DNA of 64,000 bases from Aerococcus mictus (GCF_003286595.3 NZ_CP132985.1:62001-126000), one strand, 5' to 3'. Positions 42,345 through 57,027 are shown, counted from the stretch's first letter. The notes: generated by a model from the letters alone, not told the origin. Numbers and translations are program-made.

Positions 42345-42463
42345 CAGAGTGCGACAGTCACACCAAAGGACGAAATCGCTGGAGAAAACTGGGATAAGCT
42401 CAGTGAAGCTGAGCGTTACCAGTTTTTGAAGCGGACGTTCGCCCTGTGACTGGAGCACGTTTT
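42345..42463 (+). repeat. Long-hairpin repeat, family 1 (copy after the GntR gene)
   Basis: Same arm sequence as the copy at 7168 (AGTCAC...AGGACGAA with TTCGCCC...TGTGACT). It has CGCT/AGCG instead of CACT/AGTG at the conserved inner step. The apical stem is ACTGGGATAAGCTCAG with CTGAGCGTTACCAGT. It is the uninterrupted reference for the nested copy at 48578. Confidence 0.85.
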
Positions 42464-42541
42464 GATTAGAGTGTTCATCTCGTCATAGCTTTTAATGCTC
42501 ACTAAGACGATTTAGTAAACAAGTTAAACAAAATACAAGAG

Positions 42542-42569
42542 AGGTTGGACTCAAATCCAGCCTTTTTCC
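42542..42569 (+). terminator. Intrinsic terminator
   Basis: AGGTTGGA pairs with TCCAGCCT and is followed by five T residues. Confidence 0.75.
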
Positions 42570-42590
42570 ATTTTAATGCATCTAGCTTAA

Positions 42591-42808
42591 ACGTGCTCCA
42601 ATTGCCATAGCTGTTCGAAGCGAAGAGCGAGTTACAGATATAGTATGTGTAGCTCTATCGATCTTTGGCGCACCCGTCACACTCTATTCAAACCTGCTCG
42701 CTGACAAAAGTGAACTCCGCTTCAGAAATATTTGGCAATCCTTTTCAAGGATTACCTCATATTTCTTCCAGCGTTTCACTTTTTTGTCGTCAGCTCACAC
42801 TATATATC
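42591..42808 (-). repeat. Two reversed family 1 repeats in tandem
   Basis: Read on the minus strand, one element runs 42808 to 42705. It opens GTGTGAGCTGACGACAAAAAAG, has an inner ACGCTGGAAGAAATATGAGG stem and ends GAGCAGGTTTGAAT. A second, truncated element follows with GAGTGTGACGGGTGCGCC, module M and GGAGCACGT. These are the only copies opposite to the preceding gene. No gene is seen from 42343 to 42874. Confidence 0.75.
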
Positions 42809-42816
42809 TAAACTGT

Positions 42817-42845
42817 TTGATGGTGGGTTATAGAAGTGATAGACT
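42817..42845 (+). promoter_or_regulatory. Promoter of the pcrA operon
   Basis: TTGATG (42817-42822), 17 nt, TAGACT (42840-42845), about 30 nt before pcrA. Confidence 0.6.
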
Positions 42846-42874
42846 ATTAAAGAATATCAGAACGGAGGTTTGGT

Positions 42875-47376
<4,502 letters not shown>

Positions 47377-47439
47377 TCACTTGATTTCGTGTTAGAATAG
47401 TATGGACTCTACAGATATCGTGATAAAGGAGAGCATACC

Positions 47440-48576
47440 GTGAAAAAACGCATCCAACATATGATCGTGATTGGCTTAGCGTCACTGAGCCTTTTAGTAG
47501 CTTGTGGGAGGGACGCCCAACCCAAATCAACCGCTGGGCAAACCCAAACCACGGAAGAATCAAGTAGTGAAGAGGAAGAAAGTGGTAAGAAGAATACCCT
47601 TACCGAGGCTTACTATCCTGCCGCTATCAAAGATGGCAGCTATCCCTTGAGTAACAGCCGGGGGACCCTGTCTAGTCGAACCAGCCAGGCCAACCTGGAA
47701 AATATGGAACGGGGCCTCTATGAATTAATGAAGAATGCCTATCCGACCGATGAGTATTCCTTGGCGGAAGGCCAGGTCCTATCCAAAGACAAGATCACTT
47801 CCTGGCTCAAGCCCAAGTCAAATGACAATCCTGAAGGGCTTAACCCCGAAGCCAGCGCCGCGAGCGACCGCGATCAATTCCAACCCCGTTACCTGAATTC
47901 CATCTTGGAATATAATTTAATGCAAGAAAATGGGGATGACTATGACCTGAAAGTCATCAGTCTCGGCCTGGCCATGAATGCCGAAGACCGCTTCCAAAAC
48001 AAAGATAGTGAAGAAACCATAGAAATTAGCCGGGACCAAGCCCTCCAAGAAGGCAAGGCCATGGCCCAAACTATCGTGGAGCGTATCCGCCAAGAAGGCA
48101 AATACGGCCAAACACCGATTCAAATCGCCCTTTTCTATAATGATAAGCAGAACAGTCTCGGGGGCGGGGCTTATATGGCAGAAGCTATTGCTGAACCCGG
48201 AGCGGGCCTAGGTAAGTGGAAGGAATACAACCGCCAATACGTGGTCTACGGGGTCGACCAAGCCCCACGCGAGGAAGATAATACCTCATTCAGCCGTTTC
48301 CGTGGTGAAATCGAGTCCTTCTTCCCAGAATTGAGCGGGATTGTGGGTGTTGGCCAATACGATAACGGCAAGCTCAATGGGATTGACTTCCATATCAACA
48401 CCCCATTTGACGGTTATACCGAAAACATCGCCCTGGTCCAACACGTCATCGCTAGTCTGGATGCCATCTATCCCAAAGACGTGCAAATGCAGGTAACCGT
48501 CGAAGGCCCAAGCCGAATGACCGCCAACATCACCCGCTTGTCTGGCCAAGGTAAGTTTCAATATACAGTGTATTAA
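47440..48576 (+). CDS. camS: CamS-family sex pheromone-type lipoprotein
   Basis: Lipoprotein of 378 residues. The signal peptide (MKKRIQHMIVIGLASLSLLV) ends in the lipobox LVACG (Cys about 22). An acidic Ser/Glu linker and then the CamS domain follow, with NPEGLNPE, RYLNSILEYN, GVDQAPREEDNTSFS and a Tyr-rich C-terminus. In staphylococci and enterococci the signal peptide is processed into a peptide pheromone. That function here is inference only. It lies 63 nt after ligA with a GTG start and AAAGGAG. A nested repeat block separates it from gatC. Confidence 0.9.
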   Translation: MKKRIQHMIVIGLASLSLLVACGRDAQPKSTAGQTQTTEESSSEEEESGKKNTLTEAYYPAAIKDGSYPLSNSRGTLSSRTSQANLENMERGLYELMKNAYPTDEYSLAEGQVLSKDKITSWLKPKSNDNPEGLNPEASAASDRDQFQPRYLNSILEYNLMQENGDDYDLKVISLGLAMNAEDRFQNKDSEETIEISRDQALQEGKAMAQTIVERIRQEGKYGQTPIQIALFYNDKQNSLGGGAYMAEAIAEPGAGLGKWKEYNRQYVVYGVDQAPREEDNTSFSRFRGEIESFFPELSGIVGVGQYDNGKLNGIDFHINTPFDGYTENIALVQHVIASLDAIYPKDVQMQVTVEGPSRMTANITRLSGQGKFQYTVY

Positions 48577-48577
48577 T

Positions 48578-48834
48578 AGAGTGCGACAGTCACAATAAAG
48601 GACGAAACCGCTGGAGAAAACTGGGATAAGCTCAGTGATAAGGATGTGAGGACGCCGTTAAAGACTTGAATCACTGGAAGAAAATACCATAAGCACAGCA
48701 AGACTGTGCGTTGGAATTTTCTGAAGTGACTTCAAGGCTGGCGTACGAGCTCAGCTAAGCTGAGCGTTACCAGTTTTTGAAGCGGACGTTCGTCCTGTGA
48801 CTGGAGCAGGTTTGAATAGAGTGCGACAGTCACA
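48578..48834 (+). repeat. Nested long-hairpin repeats, family 1
   Basis: The outer element (48578-48639 and about 48753-48834) matches the copy at 42345. A second element, type Y (about 48640-48752, TAAGGATGTGAGGACGCC to GTACGAGCTCAGCTA), sits in the loop between GCTCAGTGA and AGCTGAGCG. The Y element occurs on its own at 27494. A further start GAGTGCGACAGTCACAC follows at 48818. It starts 2 nt after the camS stop. Confidence 0.85.
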
Positions 48835-48951
48835 CTCCACCCTTAATTTGTGAGATTTTTTTACAAGAATAAGTAAGTCAGTAAAAATGCCCTAAGAACT
48901 TATGTTAAAATAGAACAGTAAATATTTTGAAAAAGAAAAAAGGAGGCCATT

Positions 48952-49251
48952 ATGTCTATCAGCGAACAAGACTTTAAACACGTGGCACAACTTGCAAAAC
49001 TATCCTTTTCTGACGAAGAGGTAGGTCCCATGAACGACCGCTTTACTGAAATCCTCGACATGGTTGAACAACTCTCTGAAGTGGATACCGAAGGGGTTGA
49101 AGTCATGACCCACGGCATTAACTTAAAAAATATTATGCGTGATGACCAAGCTGAAGCAGGTACCGATCGCGACTTAATGTTAAAAAATGCGCCAACCAAA
49201 CGGGATGGCTTTATCGTCGTACCAGCCAGTTTTGATGAAAGTGAGGATTAA
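48952..49251 (+). CDS. gatC: Asp-tRNA(Asn)/Glu-tRNA(Gln) amidotransferase subunit C
   Basis: Small subunit (99 aa) that stabilises GatA in the complex converting Glu-tRNA(Gln) and Asp-tRNA(Asn) to the amidated forms. It shows the family features [17 protein letters not shown] at the start and RDDQ near residue 63-66. AAAGGAGG precedes the ATG. gatA starts 5 nt after it. The repeat block upstream suggests a separate promoter from pcrA-ligA-camS. Confidence 0.95.
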   Translation: MSISEQDFKHVAQLAKLSFSDEEVGPMNDRFTEILDMVEQLSEVDTEGVEVMTHGINLKNIMRDDQAEAGTDRDLMLKNAPTKRDGFIVVPASFDESED

Positions 49252-49256
49252 TCCAT

Positions 49257-50708
49257 ATGAGTCGATTTGATGAAAGCATTAAAGGCTTAAACCAACAATT
49301 GGTCGATGGAGAAATCACTGCCGTTGAATTGGTACAGTCTACCATTGACCGTATTAAGGAACTTGATGAAACTTACAAGGCCTTTCTTTGCTTAGACGAA
49401 GAAGGCGCTCTTGCAGCTGCAAAAGCCAGTGATGAAAAAGGTTATTCCACCGACCGTCCCCTACAAGGGATTCCGATCGGGATTAAGGATAACATCATTA
49501 CCGAAGGGATTGAAACGACCGCTTCTTCCCATATCTTGGAAGGCTTCGTCCCCGTTTACCAATCTGCTGTGGTGGAAGCCTTAGAAGCCGCTGGAGCCAT
49601 TACTATTGGTAAGCTAAACTTGGACGAATTTGCTATGGGGTCTTCTACGGAAACTTCATACTTTGGACCAAGTAAAAACCCTTGGGACACCAGCCGGGTA
49701 CCAGGTGGTTCTTCCGGTGGTTCTGCAGCCGCTGTGGCCAGTGGTGAAGTCGTTGCTTCCCTAGGTTCTGATACCGGTGGTTCTATCCGCCAACCAGCCG
49801 CCTATAACGGGATTGTAGGGATGAAACCTACTTATGGTCGGGTATCACGCTGGGGTTTAATTGCCTTCGGGTCTTCCTTAGACCAAATTGGGCCAATGAC
49901 TAGAACCGTTGAAGATAACGCCTTAGTGCTTAATGCTATTGCCGGCCATGACCACCGTGACTCCACCACAGCCGACATTGAAGTGCCTGACTTCACCGCC
50001 CAATTAGGCGACAGTATCGAAGGTTTACGGATCGCTGTTCCTGAAGAATTCTTCACCAACGGGATCGAAGCTGACGTCCAAGACCGCGTAGAAAAAGCCA
50101 TTGACCAACTTGAATCCATGGGAGCCATCGTGGAAAAAGTTCACTTCCCACTCTTAAAATACGGGATTCCAGTTTACTACATTGTGGCTTCTTCAGAAGC
50201 TTCTTCCAACTTGCAACGTTTTGACGGCGTTCGCTACGGCTACCGCGCTGACGATATCCAAGACTTGGAAGACCTCTATGTCCGCAGCCGTTCAGAAGGC
50301 TTCGGTGACGAAGTGAAAATGCGGATTATGTTAGGGACCTTCTCCCTATCATCAGGTTACTATGATGCTTACTTCAAGAAAGCCGGTAAGGTCCGTACCA
50401 TGATCCGTCAAGAATTTGAAGAACTCTTTGAAAAATATGATGTTGTTGCTGGTCCAGTAACCACTTCAACCGCCTTCAAATTCGGCGAAAAATCCGACGA
50501 CCCAATCGAAATGTACTTAGCTGACCTCTTAACTGTTCCTGTGAACTTGGCCGGCCTACCAAGTATTTCGGTGCCTTGTGGCTTTGACAGCGATAACTTA
50601 CCAATTGGTCTACAATTAATTGGTAACTACTTCGATGAAGCGACCTTGTACAAGACCGCTTATGCCTACGAACAAGCTACCGACCACCATACCAAACATC
50701 CAGAGTAG
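49257..50708 (+). CDS. gatA: Glutamyl-tRNA(Gln) amidotransferase subunit A
   Basis: Amidase-signature subunit (483 aa) that releases ammonia from glutamine. The Ser-cisSer-Lys triad is visible: Lys77 in GIKDNI, Ser152 in [14 protein letters not shown] and Ser176 in [12 protein letters not shown]. It works with GatB and GatC on misacylated tRNA. The ribosome site is weak (GAGGAT 8 nt upstream) but the start fits the family. Codon use is strongly biased, like gatB. Confidence 0.97.
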   Translation: MSRFDESIKGLNQQLVDGEITAVELVQSTIDRIKELDETYKAFLCLDEEGALAAAKASDEKGYSTDRPLQGIPIGIKDNIITEGIETTASSHILEGFVPVYQSAVVEALEAAGAITIGKLNLDEFAMGSSTETSYFGPSKNPWDTSRVPGGSSGGSAAAVASGEVVASLGSDTGGSIRQPAAYNGIVGMKPTYGRVSRWGLIAFGSSLDQIGPMTRTVEDNALVLNAIAGHDHRDSTTADIEVPDFTAQLGDSIEGLRIAVPEEFFTNGIEADVQDRVEKAIDQLESMGAIVEKVHFPLLKYGIPVYYIVASSEASSNLQRFDGVRYGYRADDIQDLEDLYVRSRSEGFGDEVKMRIMLGTFSLSSGYYDAYFKKAGKVRTMIRQEFEELFEKYDVVAGPVTTSTAFKFGEKSDDPIEMYLADLLTVPVNLAGLPSISVPCGFDSDNLPIGLQLIGNYFDEATLYKTAYAYEQATDHHTKHPE

Positions 50709-50723
50709 AAGGGAGATTATTAC

Positions 50724-52154
50724 ATGAATTATGAATCAGTTATTGGCTTAGAGATCCACGTGGAATTAAAAACTCAATCCAAAGTTTTCTCCCCAACACC
50801 CACCAGTTTTGGTGCCGATCCTAATACCCAAACCAACGTTATTGACTGGGGTTACCCAGGTGTCCTACCAGTAACCAACCACCACGCCGTTGAATTTGGC
50901 TTACGGGCTGCTTTGGCTTTGAACTGTGAAGTGAACCCGGTCCAAAGCTTTGACCGGAAGAATTACTTCTATCCTGACAACCCTAAGGCCTACCAAATTA
51001 CCCAATTAGACCGCCCTTTAGGGGAACACGGCTATGTGGATATTGAACTCGAAAACGGGGAAACCAAACGTATCCGCATTGAACGGATCCACTTGGAAGA
51101 AGACGCTGGGAAGAGTATCCACGATGAAGGCGATACCTTAGTGGACTTAAACCGCCAAGGGACTCCGCTCGTGGAAATCGTTTCTGAAGCTGACATGCGT
51201 TCACCAGAAGAAGCCTACGCTTACCTGGAAAAAATCCGCGAAACCATGATGTTTATCGATGTTTCTGACGTGAAGATGGAAGAAGGGTCCATGCGTTGTG
51301 ACGCCAACATCTCCTTGCGCCCTTATGGCCAAGAAGAATTCGGAACCAAAACCGAAATTAAGAACCTTAACTCCTTCTCCAACGTCCGTCGTGGTTTAGC
51401 TTATGAAGAAAAACGCCAAGCCCAAGTCTTAAACCGTGGTGACCGGGTCGTTCAGTCCACCCTCCGTTGGGACAAGGATAACCAAAAAACCGTCCTCATG
51501 CGGGTGAAAGAAGGGGAAGCTGACTACCGTTATTTCCCAGAACCTGACCTTCCTGAATTTACCGTCAGTGAAGAATGGTTGGACGAAATTAGAAAATCTA
51601 TCCCAGAAATGCCGGCTGAACGTCGGAAACGTTATGTAGAAGAATACGACTTACCAGACTATGACGCTATGGTCTTAACCCAAACCCTAGTCATGTCCGA
51701 CTTCTTCGATGAAGCGGTTAAACTGGGTGGCGATCCTAAGCAAGTCTCCAACTGGTTGATGGGTGAAGTGTCCGCCTACATGAATGACAATGAAAAGACC
51801 TTAGATGAAATTGGTCTTACCCCAGAAAACTTGACCGAAATGATCGACTTGATTGCCAACGGAACCATTTCTTCAAAAATTGGTAAGAAAGTCTTCAAGC
51901 ACCTAGCCGAAAATGGCGGCTCTGCCAAGGAATATGTGGAAAAAGAAGGTCTGGTGCAAATTTCTGACCCAGAAACCTTGCTACCAATGATTAACGAAGT
52001 CATTGACAACAACCCACAATCCCTCGAAGACTACCGGGCTGGTAAGAAGAAAGCCATGGGTTACTTAGTTGGCCAATTAATGAAACAAACCAAGGGTCAA
52101 GCTAACCCACAAGTCTTGAATAAACTCTTAAAACAAGAATTAGATAAACGTTAA
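50724..52154 (+). CDS. gatB: Aspartyl/glutamyl-tRNA amidotransferase subunit B
   Basis: Kinase/transamidase subunit (476 aa) that phosphorylates the misacylated amino acid and delivers ammonia. Family landmarks [15 protein letters not shown] at the N-terminus, [42 protein letters not shown] and DANISLRP are present, with a C-terminal YqeY-like helical tail binding tRNA. AAGGGAG precedes the ATG. Last gene of gatCAB, with a terminator after it. Confidence 0.97.
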   Translation: MNYESVIGLEIHVELKTQSKVFSPTPTSFGADPNTQTNVIDWGYPGVLPVTNHHAVEFGLRAALALNCEVNPVQSFDRKNYFYPDNPKAYQITQLDRPLGEHGYVDIELENGETKRIRIERIHLEEDAGKSIHDEGDTLVDLNRQGTPLVEIVSEADMRSPEEAYAYLEKIRETMMFIDVSDVKMEEGSMRCDANISLRPYGQEEFGTKTEIKNLNSFSNVRRGLAYEEKRQAQVLNRGDRVVQSTLRWDKDNQKTVLMRVKEGEADYRYFPEPDLPEFTVSEEWLDEIRKSIPEMPAERRKRYVEEYDLPDYDAMVLTQTLVMSDFFDEAVKLGGDPKQVSNWLMGEVSAYMNDNEKTLDEIGLTPENLTEMIDLIANGTISSKIGKKVFKHLAENGGSAKEYVEKEGLVQISDPETLLPMINEVIDNNPQSLEDYRAGKKKAMGYLVGQLMKQTKGQANPQVLNKLLKQELDKR

Positions 52155-52177
52155 TGTACTTTATCGGTAGATAACAA

Positions 52178-52212
52178 CAATGTCACATCCGCTTGGGTGT
52201 GGCATTTTTTGT
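52178..52212 (+). terminator. Terminator of gatCAB
   Basis: AATGTCACATCC pairs with GGGTGTGGCATT around a short loop. T residues follow. Confidence 0.85.
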
Positions 52213-52302
52213 TGGATTCTTTGCCTTTGTTCCTGAAAAAGATGTAATAAAAGACTGACTAGAACAAATATTGTTTATTTACTGTCAACTTAAGCTAAAA
52301 AA

Positions 52303-52362
52303 TTGTTTTCTTAGTATTATTTGGGGTATTATTAGGGCTAATTATACAGTGGAACCACTGTA
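52303..52362 (+). promoter_or_regulatory. Adhesin promoter with operator-like dyad
   Basis: TTGTTT (52303-52308), 18 nt, TATTAT (52327-52332). TACAGTGG-AA-CCACTGTA (52345-52362) is a perfect 8-bp dyad with a 2-nt centre, placed about 13 nt after the -10, as for a repressor site. Apart from these and the upstream terminator, nothing is seen in 52213-52491. Confidence 0.55.
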
Positions 52363-52491
52363 GCTTTAATATAAATAAAAAAAGAATTTAATTATGCTTT
52401 TAAGATGTTAATATATAGTTTAACTAAATTAACTTATATCATTAGTGTAATATTGTATAAGTTAAAGTCTTCGATTGCATGGAGGAGAACA

Positions 52492-55400
52492 ATGGAGAAG
52501 AATTATAGATATGCAATAAGAAAAACCACCTTGGGGGTGGGAAGTGTCGCCATTGCTGCCTTCTTAGCTGGTCAAGGCCAAGAAGTGCAAGCTGCAGAAC
52601 AGCCTAGTCAGCCAAGTTCGGCCCTGGCAGTTGATGCAGTGAATCCAGCTGACCAAGCTGGCTTCTACGCCGCAGAAGGGGCAGCAGTCAACACTGACCA
52701 ACCCGCTTCCGGTGATGCCGCTAGCACGTCCGGCCTACCTGCGGATACTGTCAATATGCCGATTGTGCCAGCGAGTGTGACGAATCCAGACAATGTAAAC
52801 TATTCGGAAGATGAGAAAAATGTTGGTACCTACCGGCAGTCAGAAATGGCTAATAATGGGATTACTCATACTGCTACGGAACAATCTGGTAAGACTGAAG
52901 GGGTAAGCCATGTCGTTACCAATCCTTCAGCAAGTTCAGATGATAAGAGAACTTATGGGATTGATATCTCATTTGACCGGAATGATTCTGAGAGGACTTA
53001 TAATCATGTTTCTTTCACTGATTCTAAACTGAATGCACCAGTTAGAACTAATAGAACTGTAGAATTTGAAAATGTGGGGTCTTCTACAGCTTTAAATGGT
53101 AAAAATGTCGATTATAAACCAACTGAAGGTGCTAGGATTGACGCTAATGGACCTCAGAGAAATATTAACTCTACTTTGAGTCAAGAAGACCTAAAACATA
53201 TTAATAATGTAAATAATAAAGAAACTACTATTTCCTTTAGGGATAAATATAATATAAATAATTTAGATACAGATAAACAATTATTAAATAGTGGTAATTT
53301 TGGCTTCACTTTTGGTGTCAACCCCTATCCAAATGAAAATGCTAATTTATCTCTGATTAAGGTAGCTGGAGATACCAATGTTAACCGTGTAGCTGTTAAA
53401 GAAGGTTATATTAAGACAGGGGCCCATATTAAAAATCTCGATCCTGCTGACTATGACCGGGTAGTGGGCCAAGTCTACCATCCAGATGGTTCTGTAGTAA
53501 AAGAAGCTAACGCCTTCATTATTACCCCTAAGAATATTGATGAATTCAAAACTAAATTAGGGGATGATATTAAACTTGGCCAAATTATCTTTGCCATGCC
53601 TAAGGGTGCCTTGGAAGATCCAAATTCTATCTTCAACACCGAAAAATTTAAAGGCATCCAAAGCCTTAAGGCCCAATTCTTTGCTCGACCACGAACCGCT
53701 GCGGAATTCCAAGAAGCTGCTGACACCAAGAACATGTATGAAACCGGTGTTCCGACAATGGAAGAATATAAGACAGCCGTTGCAGAGGGCTGGGACACTT
53801 CCCCTTTCAAATACGTCGAAACCGGTGCCGGCACTCAGACTCTTAACCACAACGGGAAGGAAGTTATAGCCGATAAGCAAGGTATCGCCCGCTACGATAA
53901 CTATAATTTGTTAGGTGAAATTACAGTTAACCTGGACGACACTCGATACTATGACCAATCTTTCATTGATAATGACAAACAGGATACCGAAGATCACACC
54001 TCCTCTTCTATCTTTCCAGGTAAAGCATTTAAGGTTGAAATGTACGAGCCTACAGGTGATAAAGCTAAACCAAATCAAAAATCTGGTAAAGAGATGAATG
54101 CGGCTAGAAATAGAGGAGAAGCTACGGGCGTTATCAATAAAGACTTCATTAATATTGAAAACCAAAAAATAGCTGATCGCTTAGGGAAAAAAGTAGAGGA
54201 TTTAAGAGAAGATGAGAAGTGGACTATCACACATGATATAAGTGATCTCTCTACCTTCTCTATTAAAGCACCTAAGAACGCTAAAGCTGGTGAATTTATA
54301 GCTGTCTCTGTAGATTACACCTACACCAACGGCTCAAAGGATACCCACTGGTTCCACTTTGTAGTTCAAGACTCTAACAACAATCGTCCAGAATATCCTG
54401 CTGAGGTAGGTTTCCAAGGGGATACTTTAACGAATAAACCTATTATTAAACCTGACCCAGAACCTGACCCAGAAAAGAAAAAACGGTTACCGAAATCCTA
54501 TGAGCTCATTCCTCAAGAGGGTGGCTACAAGGATGATAAAGGCAATATCTGGGAAAATGTAACAATTGATAAAGATACAGGTGTGGTCACAGCCACTGTT
54601 CCTGAAAATGCGACGATTATTGGGGGAGAAAATATCTTCATCCCTGTTAAGGTCAATTACCAAGATAAAAAATCTGAGCAATGGTCGAGTGAAGAAGTGG
54701 CCGCCCAATTCATCGCCCGTCCGAAATACAAGACAACCGTTACCGACACCGATGACAAGCTGATCCCTTATGAAACTAAGGAAGTCATCGATGAAACTCT
54801 GCCTGCAGGAACCATCCAAGTGGTGACCCCAGGTAAACCTGGTAAGGAACGGACCATCTTCGAACAAGATGTGATCAATGGCCAAAAAGGTCTGGTTGAC
54901 CCTGCCACTGGCCAATTTACAGCTGGCGACCAACTTTTCCGCAAACGGACCGAAACCATTGAAGAGAAACAAGACCGTTTAGTGAAGGTTGGGGTTAAAC
55001 CGGTTGAAGAAACTGTGGCGATCCCTCGACCTGTTGAAGTTGAAGTGGATCCAAATATGGAACCGACTGCTGAACCGGTCGTTGTGGAGGAAGGCCAAGA
55101 CGGCGTAGTTACCGTGAAAACGACCAGAGACCCTCAAACTGGTGCGGTCACTATCACGAAGGCTACGACGAAACCAGCTCAGCCTAAGAAAGTCAAAGTC
55201 GGTACCAAGACTACCGGAAAGGTTGTCGATACCGATGAAATTCCATTCAAGTATACGGTGGAATTCGATCCGGACTTCTACAAGAACTATCCTGATGCGA
55301 CCGAAAACTACAAGGTCGTGACCCCAGGACAAGCCGGTTCCAATAAGAAGACCTGGACCATTGAGAACTCCAAGGTTGTGGGCGAGCCGGTCGTTGAAAC

Positions 55401-57027
55401 GGTAGCCCCAGTCAATGCGGTGATCAAGGTGGGCCAAAAAGACTACACCGGCAGCTTTGAAACCGTCGACAAGGATCCAATTCCTTATGAAACTGAATAT
55501 ATTGTTGATAATACCCTTGAACCTGGTAAGGAAATAGTGGAAAACCCAGGTGCTCTCGGTGAGAAGACCACCACAACTATCCATACCATCCAAAATGGTC
55601 AGGTGACGGCTTCCACCCCAGGTCAAAGCCTTCAAACTAAAGTCCCAGTCAAACGGGTGGTCCGCATTGGCGCCAAGTCCAATGGCAGCCACCAAGTGAC
55701 TGAACCAATTCCATTCCAAGTGGAAGTCAAGAAGGACCCAAGTTTGAAGAAGGGCGAATACAAGCTTGAAACCCCAGGTAAGTCAGGCAGTCAGACCAAG
55801 ACCCTGACCATCGAAAACTCCCAAGTGACCGCTACTTCTGAACCAACTATCAATGAACAAGCTAGAAATGCGGTCGTTTTAGTGGGTGACCAAGACTTTA
55901 CCGGCGAAGTTAGCCACGATGTGACCGAAAAAGTCCCATTCCCAGTCAAGGTCATTGAAGATCCGACCCTAGACAAGGGCACCTACCATGTGGACCAAGA
56001 AGGGATTCCAGGGTCTAAGACCACGACTTATAGCCAAGCCATCAAGAATGGGACAGCGGATGGCGCCCTGACTTCAACTGTCAAAGCGGAAAGCGCGCCT
56101 CAAGAACACATTATTCGTGTTGGCACCAAGCCTTTAACTGGCTCTACCACTGTGATGACCACCAACCAAAAACCATTCGATGTGGAAATCGAATACGACA
56201 ATACGAAGCCTGCTGGAAGCGTTGAAGTCGTGCCAAACACAGGGGTGCCAGGTGAAGAAAGCAAGACCACTCCAGTAACTGCTCAAGATGGGACGGTGAC
56301 CCCAGGAACCACCACCACGACCGAAACCAAGGCACCTGTCAATAAGAAGATTATTGTCGGGACTCAAGGCTATAACGGCGAATTCAGCCATGAATACACC
56401 AATGTCCTGCCTTTTGAAACCGAAGTTGAAGTGGACCCAAGTCTGGCTCCAAATGCAGTGGTTGAAGTTCAAAAAGGCCAGCTAGGCGAAACGACCACCA
56501 AGGTGACCCAAAGTATTAGCAATGGTGTTCCTGGTGAAAAAGTGGTTTCTGATCCGGTTCAGACCAAGGCGCCAGTCAACCGCAAGATCAAGGTGGGCGC
56601 TAAGACAGAAGGTGTCCATACTTACACTGAAAAACTGCCATTTAGCTACACGGTAGAATACGACCCAGCTATCGAAGCCGGCAAGTATGAAATCGTGACC
56701 CCAGGTGCAGTGGGCTCACGGACCACCGAATGGCCAATTACTAACTCTGTGGTCGGCCAAGGCAAGGTGACTCAAGAAACCCCTGCGACCAATGCTTTAA
56801 TCAAGATCGGCAACAAGGACTTTACCGGCCAAGTAACCCATACCGAAACGGTACCGGTACCGAATACGGTGGAAATCCGCTACAACCCCAACGTCAAAGC
56901 TGGCGAGACCAAGGTCCTGAAGCAGGCAAGCCAGGTTCTGTTGATGTCACCTACAGTCAAGCTATCAAGAATGGCCAAGCTGATGGTGAACTCAAGAAGA
57001 CCGAAGCCAACCGCGTGGAACCAGTAA
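52492..57027 (+). CDS. Giant YSIRK/G5-repeat surface adhesin, N-terminal part (frameshifted)
   Basis: Amino-terminal 1511 codons of a cell-wall-anchored surface protein. The start ATG follows GGAGGAG by 4 nt. The signal peptide is of YSIRK type (YAIRKTTLGVGSVAIAAFLAG) and cleaves near VQAAEQ. A Ser/Ala-rich stretch and a non-repeat domain of about 600 residues follow; the domain is unrecognised and likely ligand-binding. A Pro-rich hinge (PDPEPDPEKKK) and a pre-repeat domain come next, then about nine G5-like repeats from 54718. The frame is lost near 56923 inside a repeat: the last 35 codons read out of register and end at 57027. The remaining repeats and the LPXTG anchor are in the next frame. 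Without correction the product would be secreted but not anchored. Confidence 0.88.
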   Translation: MEKNYRYAIRKTTLGVGSVAIAAFLAGQGQEVQAAEQPSQPSSALAVDAVNPADQAGFYAAEGAAVNTDQPASGDAASTSGLPADTVNMPIVPASVTNPDNVNYSEDEKNVGTYRQSEMANNGITHTATEQSGKTEGVSHVVTNPSASSDDKRTYGIDISFDRNDSERTYNHVSFTDSKLNAPVRTNRTVEFENVGSSTALNGKNVDYKPTEGARIDANGPQRNINSTLSQEDLKHINNVNNKETTISFRDKYNINNLDTDKQLLNSGNFGFTFGVNPYPNENANLSLIKVAGDTNVNRVAVKEGYIKTGAHIKNLDPADYDRVVGQVYHPDGSVVKEANAFIITPKNIDEFKTKLGDDIKLGQIIFAMPKGALEDPNSIFNTEKFKGIQSLKAQFFARPRTAAEFQEAADTKNMYETGVPTMEEYKTAVAEGWDTSPFKYVETGAGTQTLNHNGKEVIADKQGIARYDNYNLLGEITVNLDDTRYYDQSFIDNDKQDTEDHTSSSIFPGKAFKVEMYEPTGDKAKPNQKSGKEMNAARNRGEATGVINKDFINIENQKIADRLGKKVEDLREDEKWTITHDISDLSTFSIKAPKNAKAGEFIAVSVDYTYTNGSKDTHWFHFVVQDSNNNRPEYPAEVGFQGDTLTNKPIIKPDPEPDPEKKKRLPKSYELIPQEGGYKDDKGNIWENVTIDKDTGVVTATVPENATIIGGENIFIPVKVNYQDKKSEQWSSEEVAAQFIARPKYKTTVTDTDDKLIPYETKEVIDETLPAGTIQVVTPGKPGKERTIFEQDVINGQKGLVDPATGQFTAGDQLFRKRTETIEEKQDRLVKVGVKPVEETVAIPRPVEVEVDPNMEPTAEPVVVEEGQDGVVTVKTTRDPQTGAVTITKATTKPAQPKKVKVGTKTTGKVVDTDEIPFKYTVEFDPDFYKNYPDATENYKVVTPGQAGSNKKTWTIENSKVVGEPVVETVAPVNAVIKVGQKDYTGSFETVDKDPIPYETEYIVDNTLEPGKEIVENPGALGEKTTTTIHTIQNGQVTASTPGQSLQTKVPVKRVVRIGAKSNGSHQVTEPIPFQVEVKKDPSLKKGEYKLETPGKSGSQTKTLTIENSQVTATSEPTINEQARNAVVLVGDQDFTGEVSHDVTEKVPFPVKVIEDPTLDKGTYHVDQEGIPGSKTTTYSQAIKNGTADGALTSTVKAESAPQEHIIRVGTKPLTGSTTVMTTNQKPFDVEIEYDNTKPAGSVEVVPNTGVPGEESKTTPVTAQDGTVTPGTTTTTETKAPVNKKIIVGTQGYNGEFSHEYTNVLPFETEVEVDPSLAPNAVVEVQKGQLGETTTKVTQSISNGVPGEKVVSDPVQTKAPVNRKIKVGAKTEGVHTYTEKLPFSYTVEYDPAIEAGKYEIVTPGAVGSRTTEWPITNSVVGQGKVTQETPATNALIKIGNKDFTGQVTHTETVPVPNTVEIRYNPNVKAGETKVLKQASQVLLMSPTVKLSRMAKLMVNSRRPKPTAWNQ

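Noticed and set aside
48640..48752. TA target-site duplication typical of IS630/Tc1-type MITEs around the nested element
   Set aside because: TA occurs near both ends, but the uninterrupted counterpart at 42345 has no TA at that point, so a duplication is not supported.
57015..57027. Separate start of a second surface protein at the GTG
   Set aside because: No ribosome site, and the frame already encodes repeat sequence upstream of this codon. It is a frameshifted continuation.
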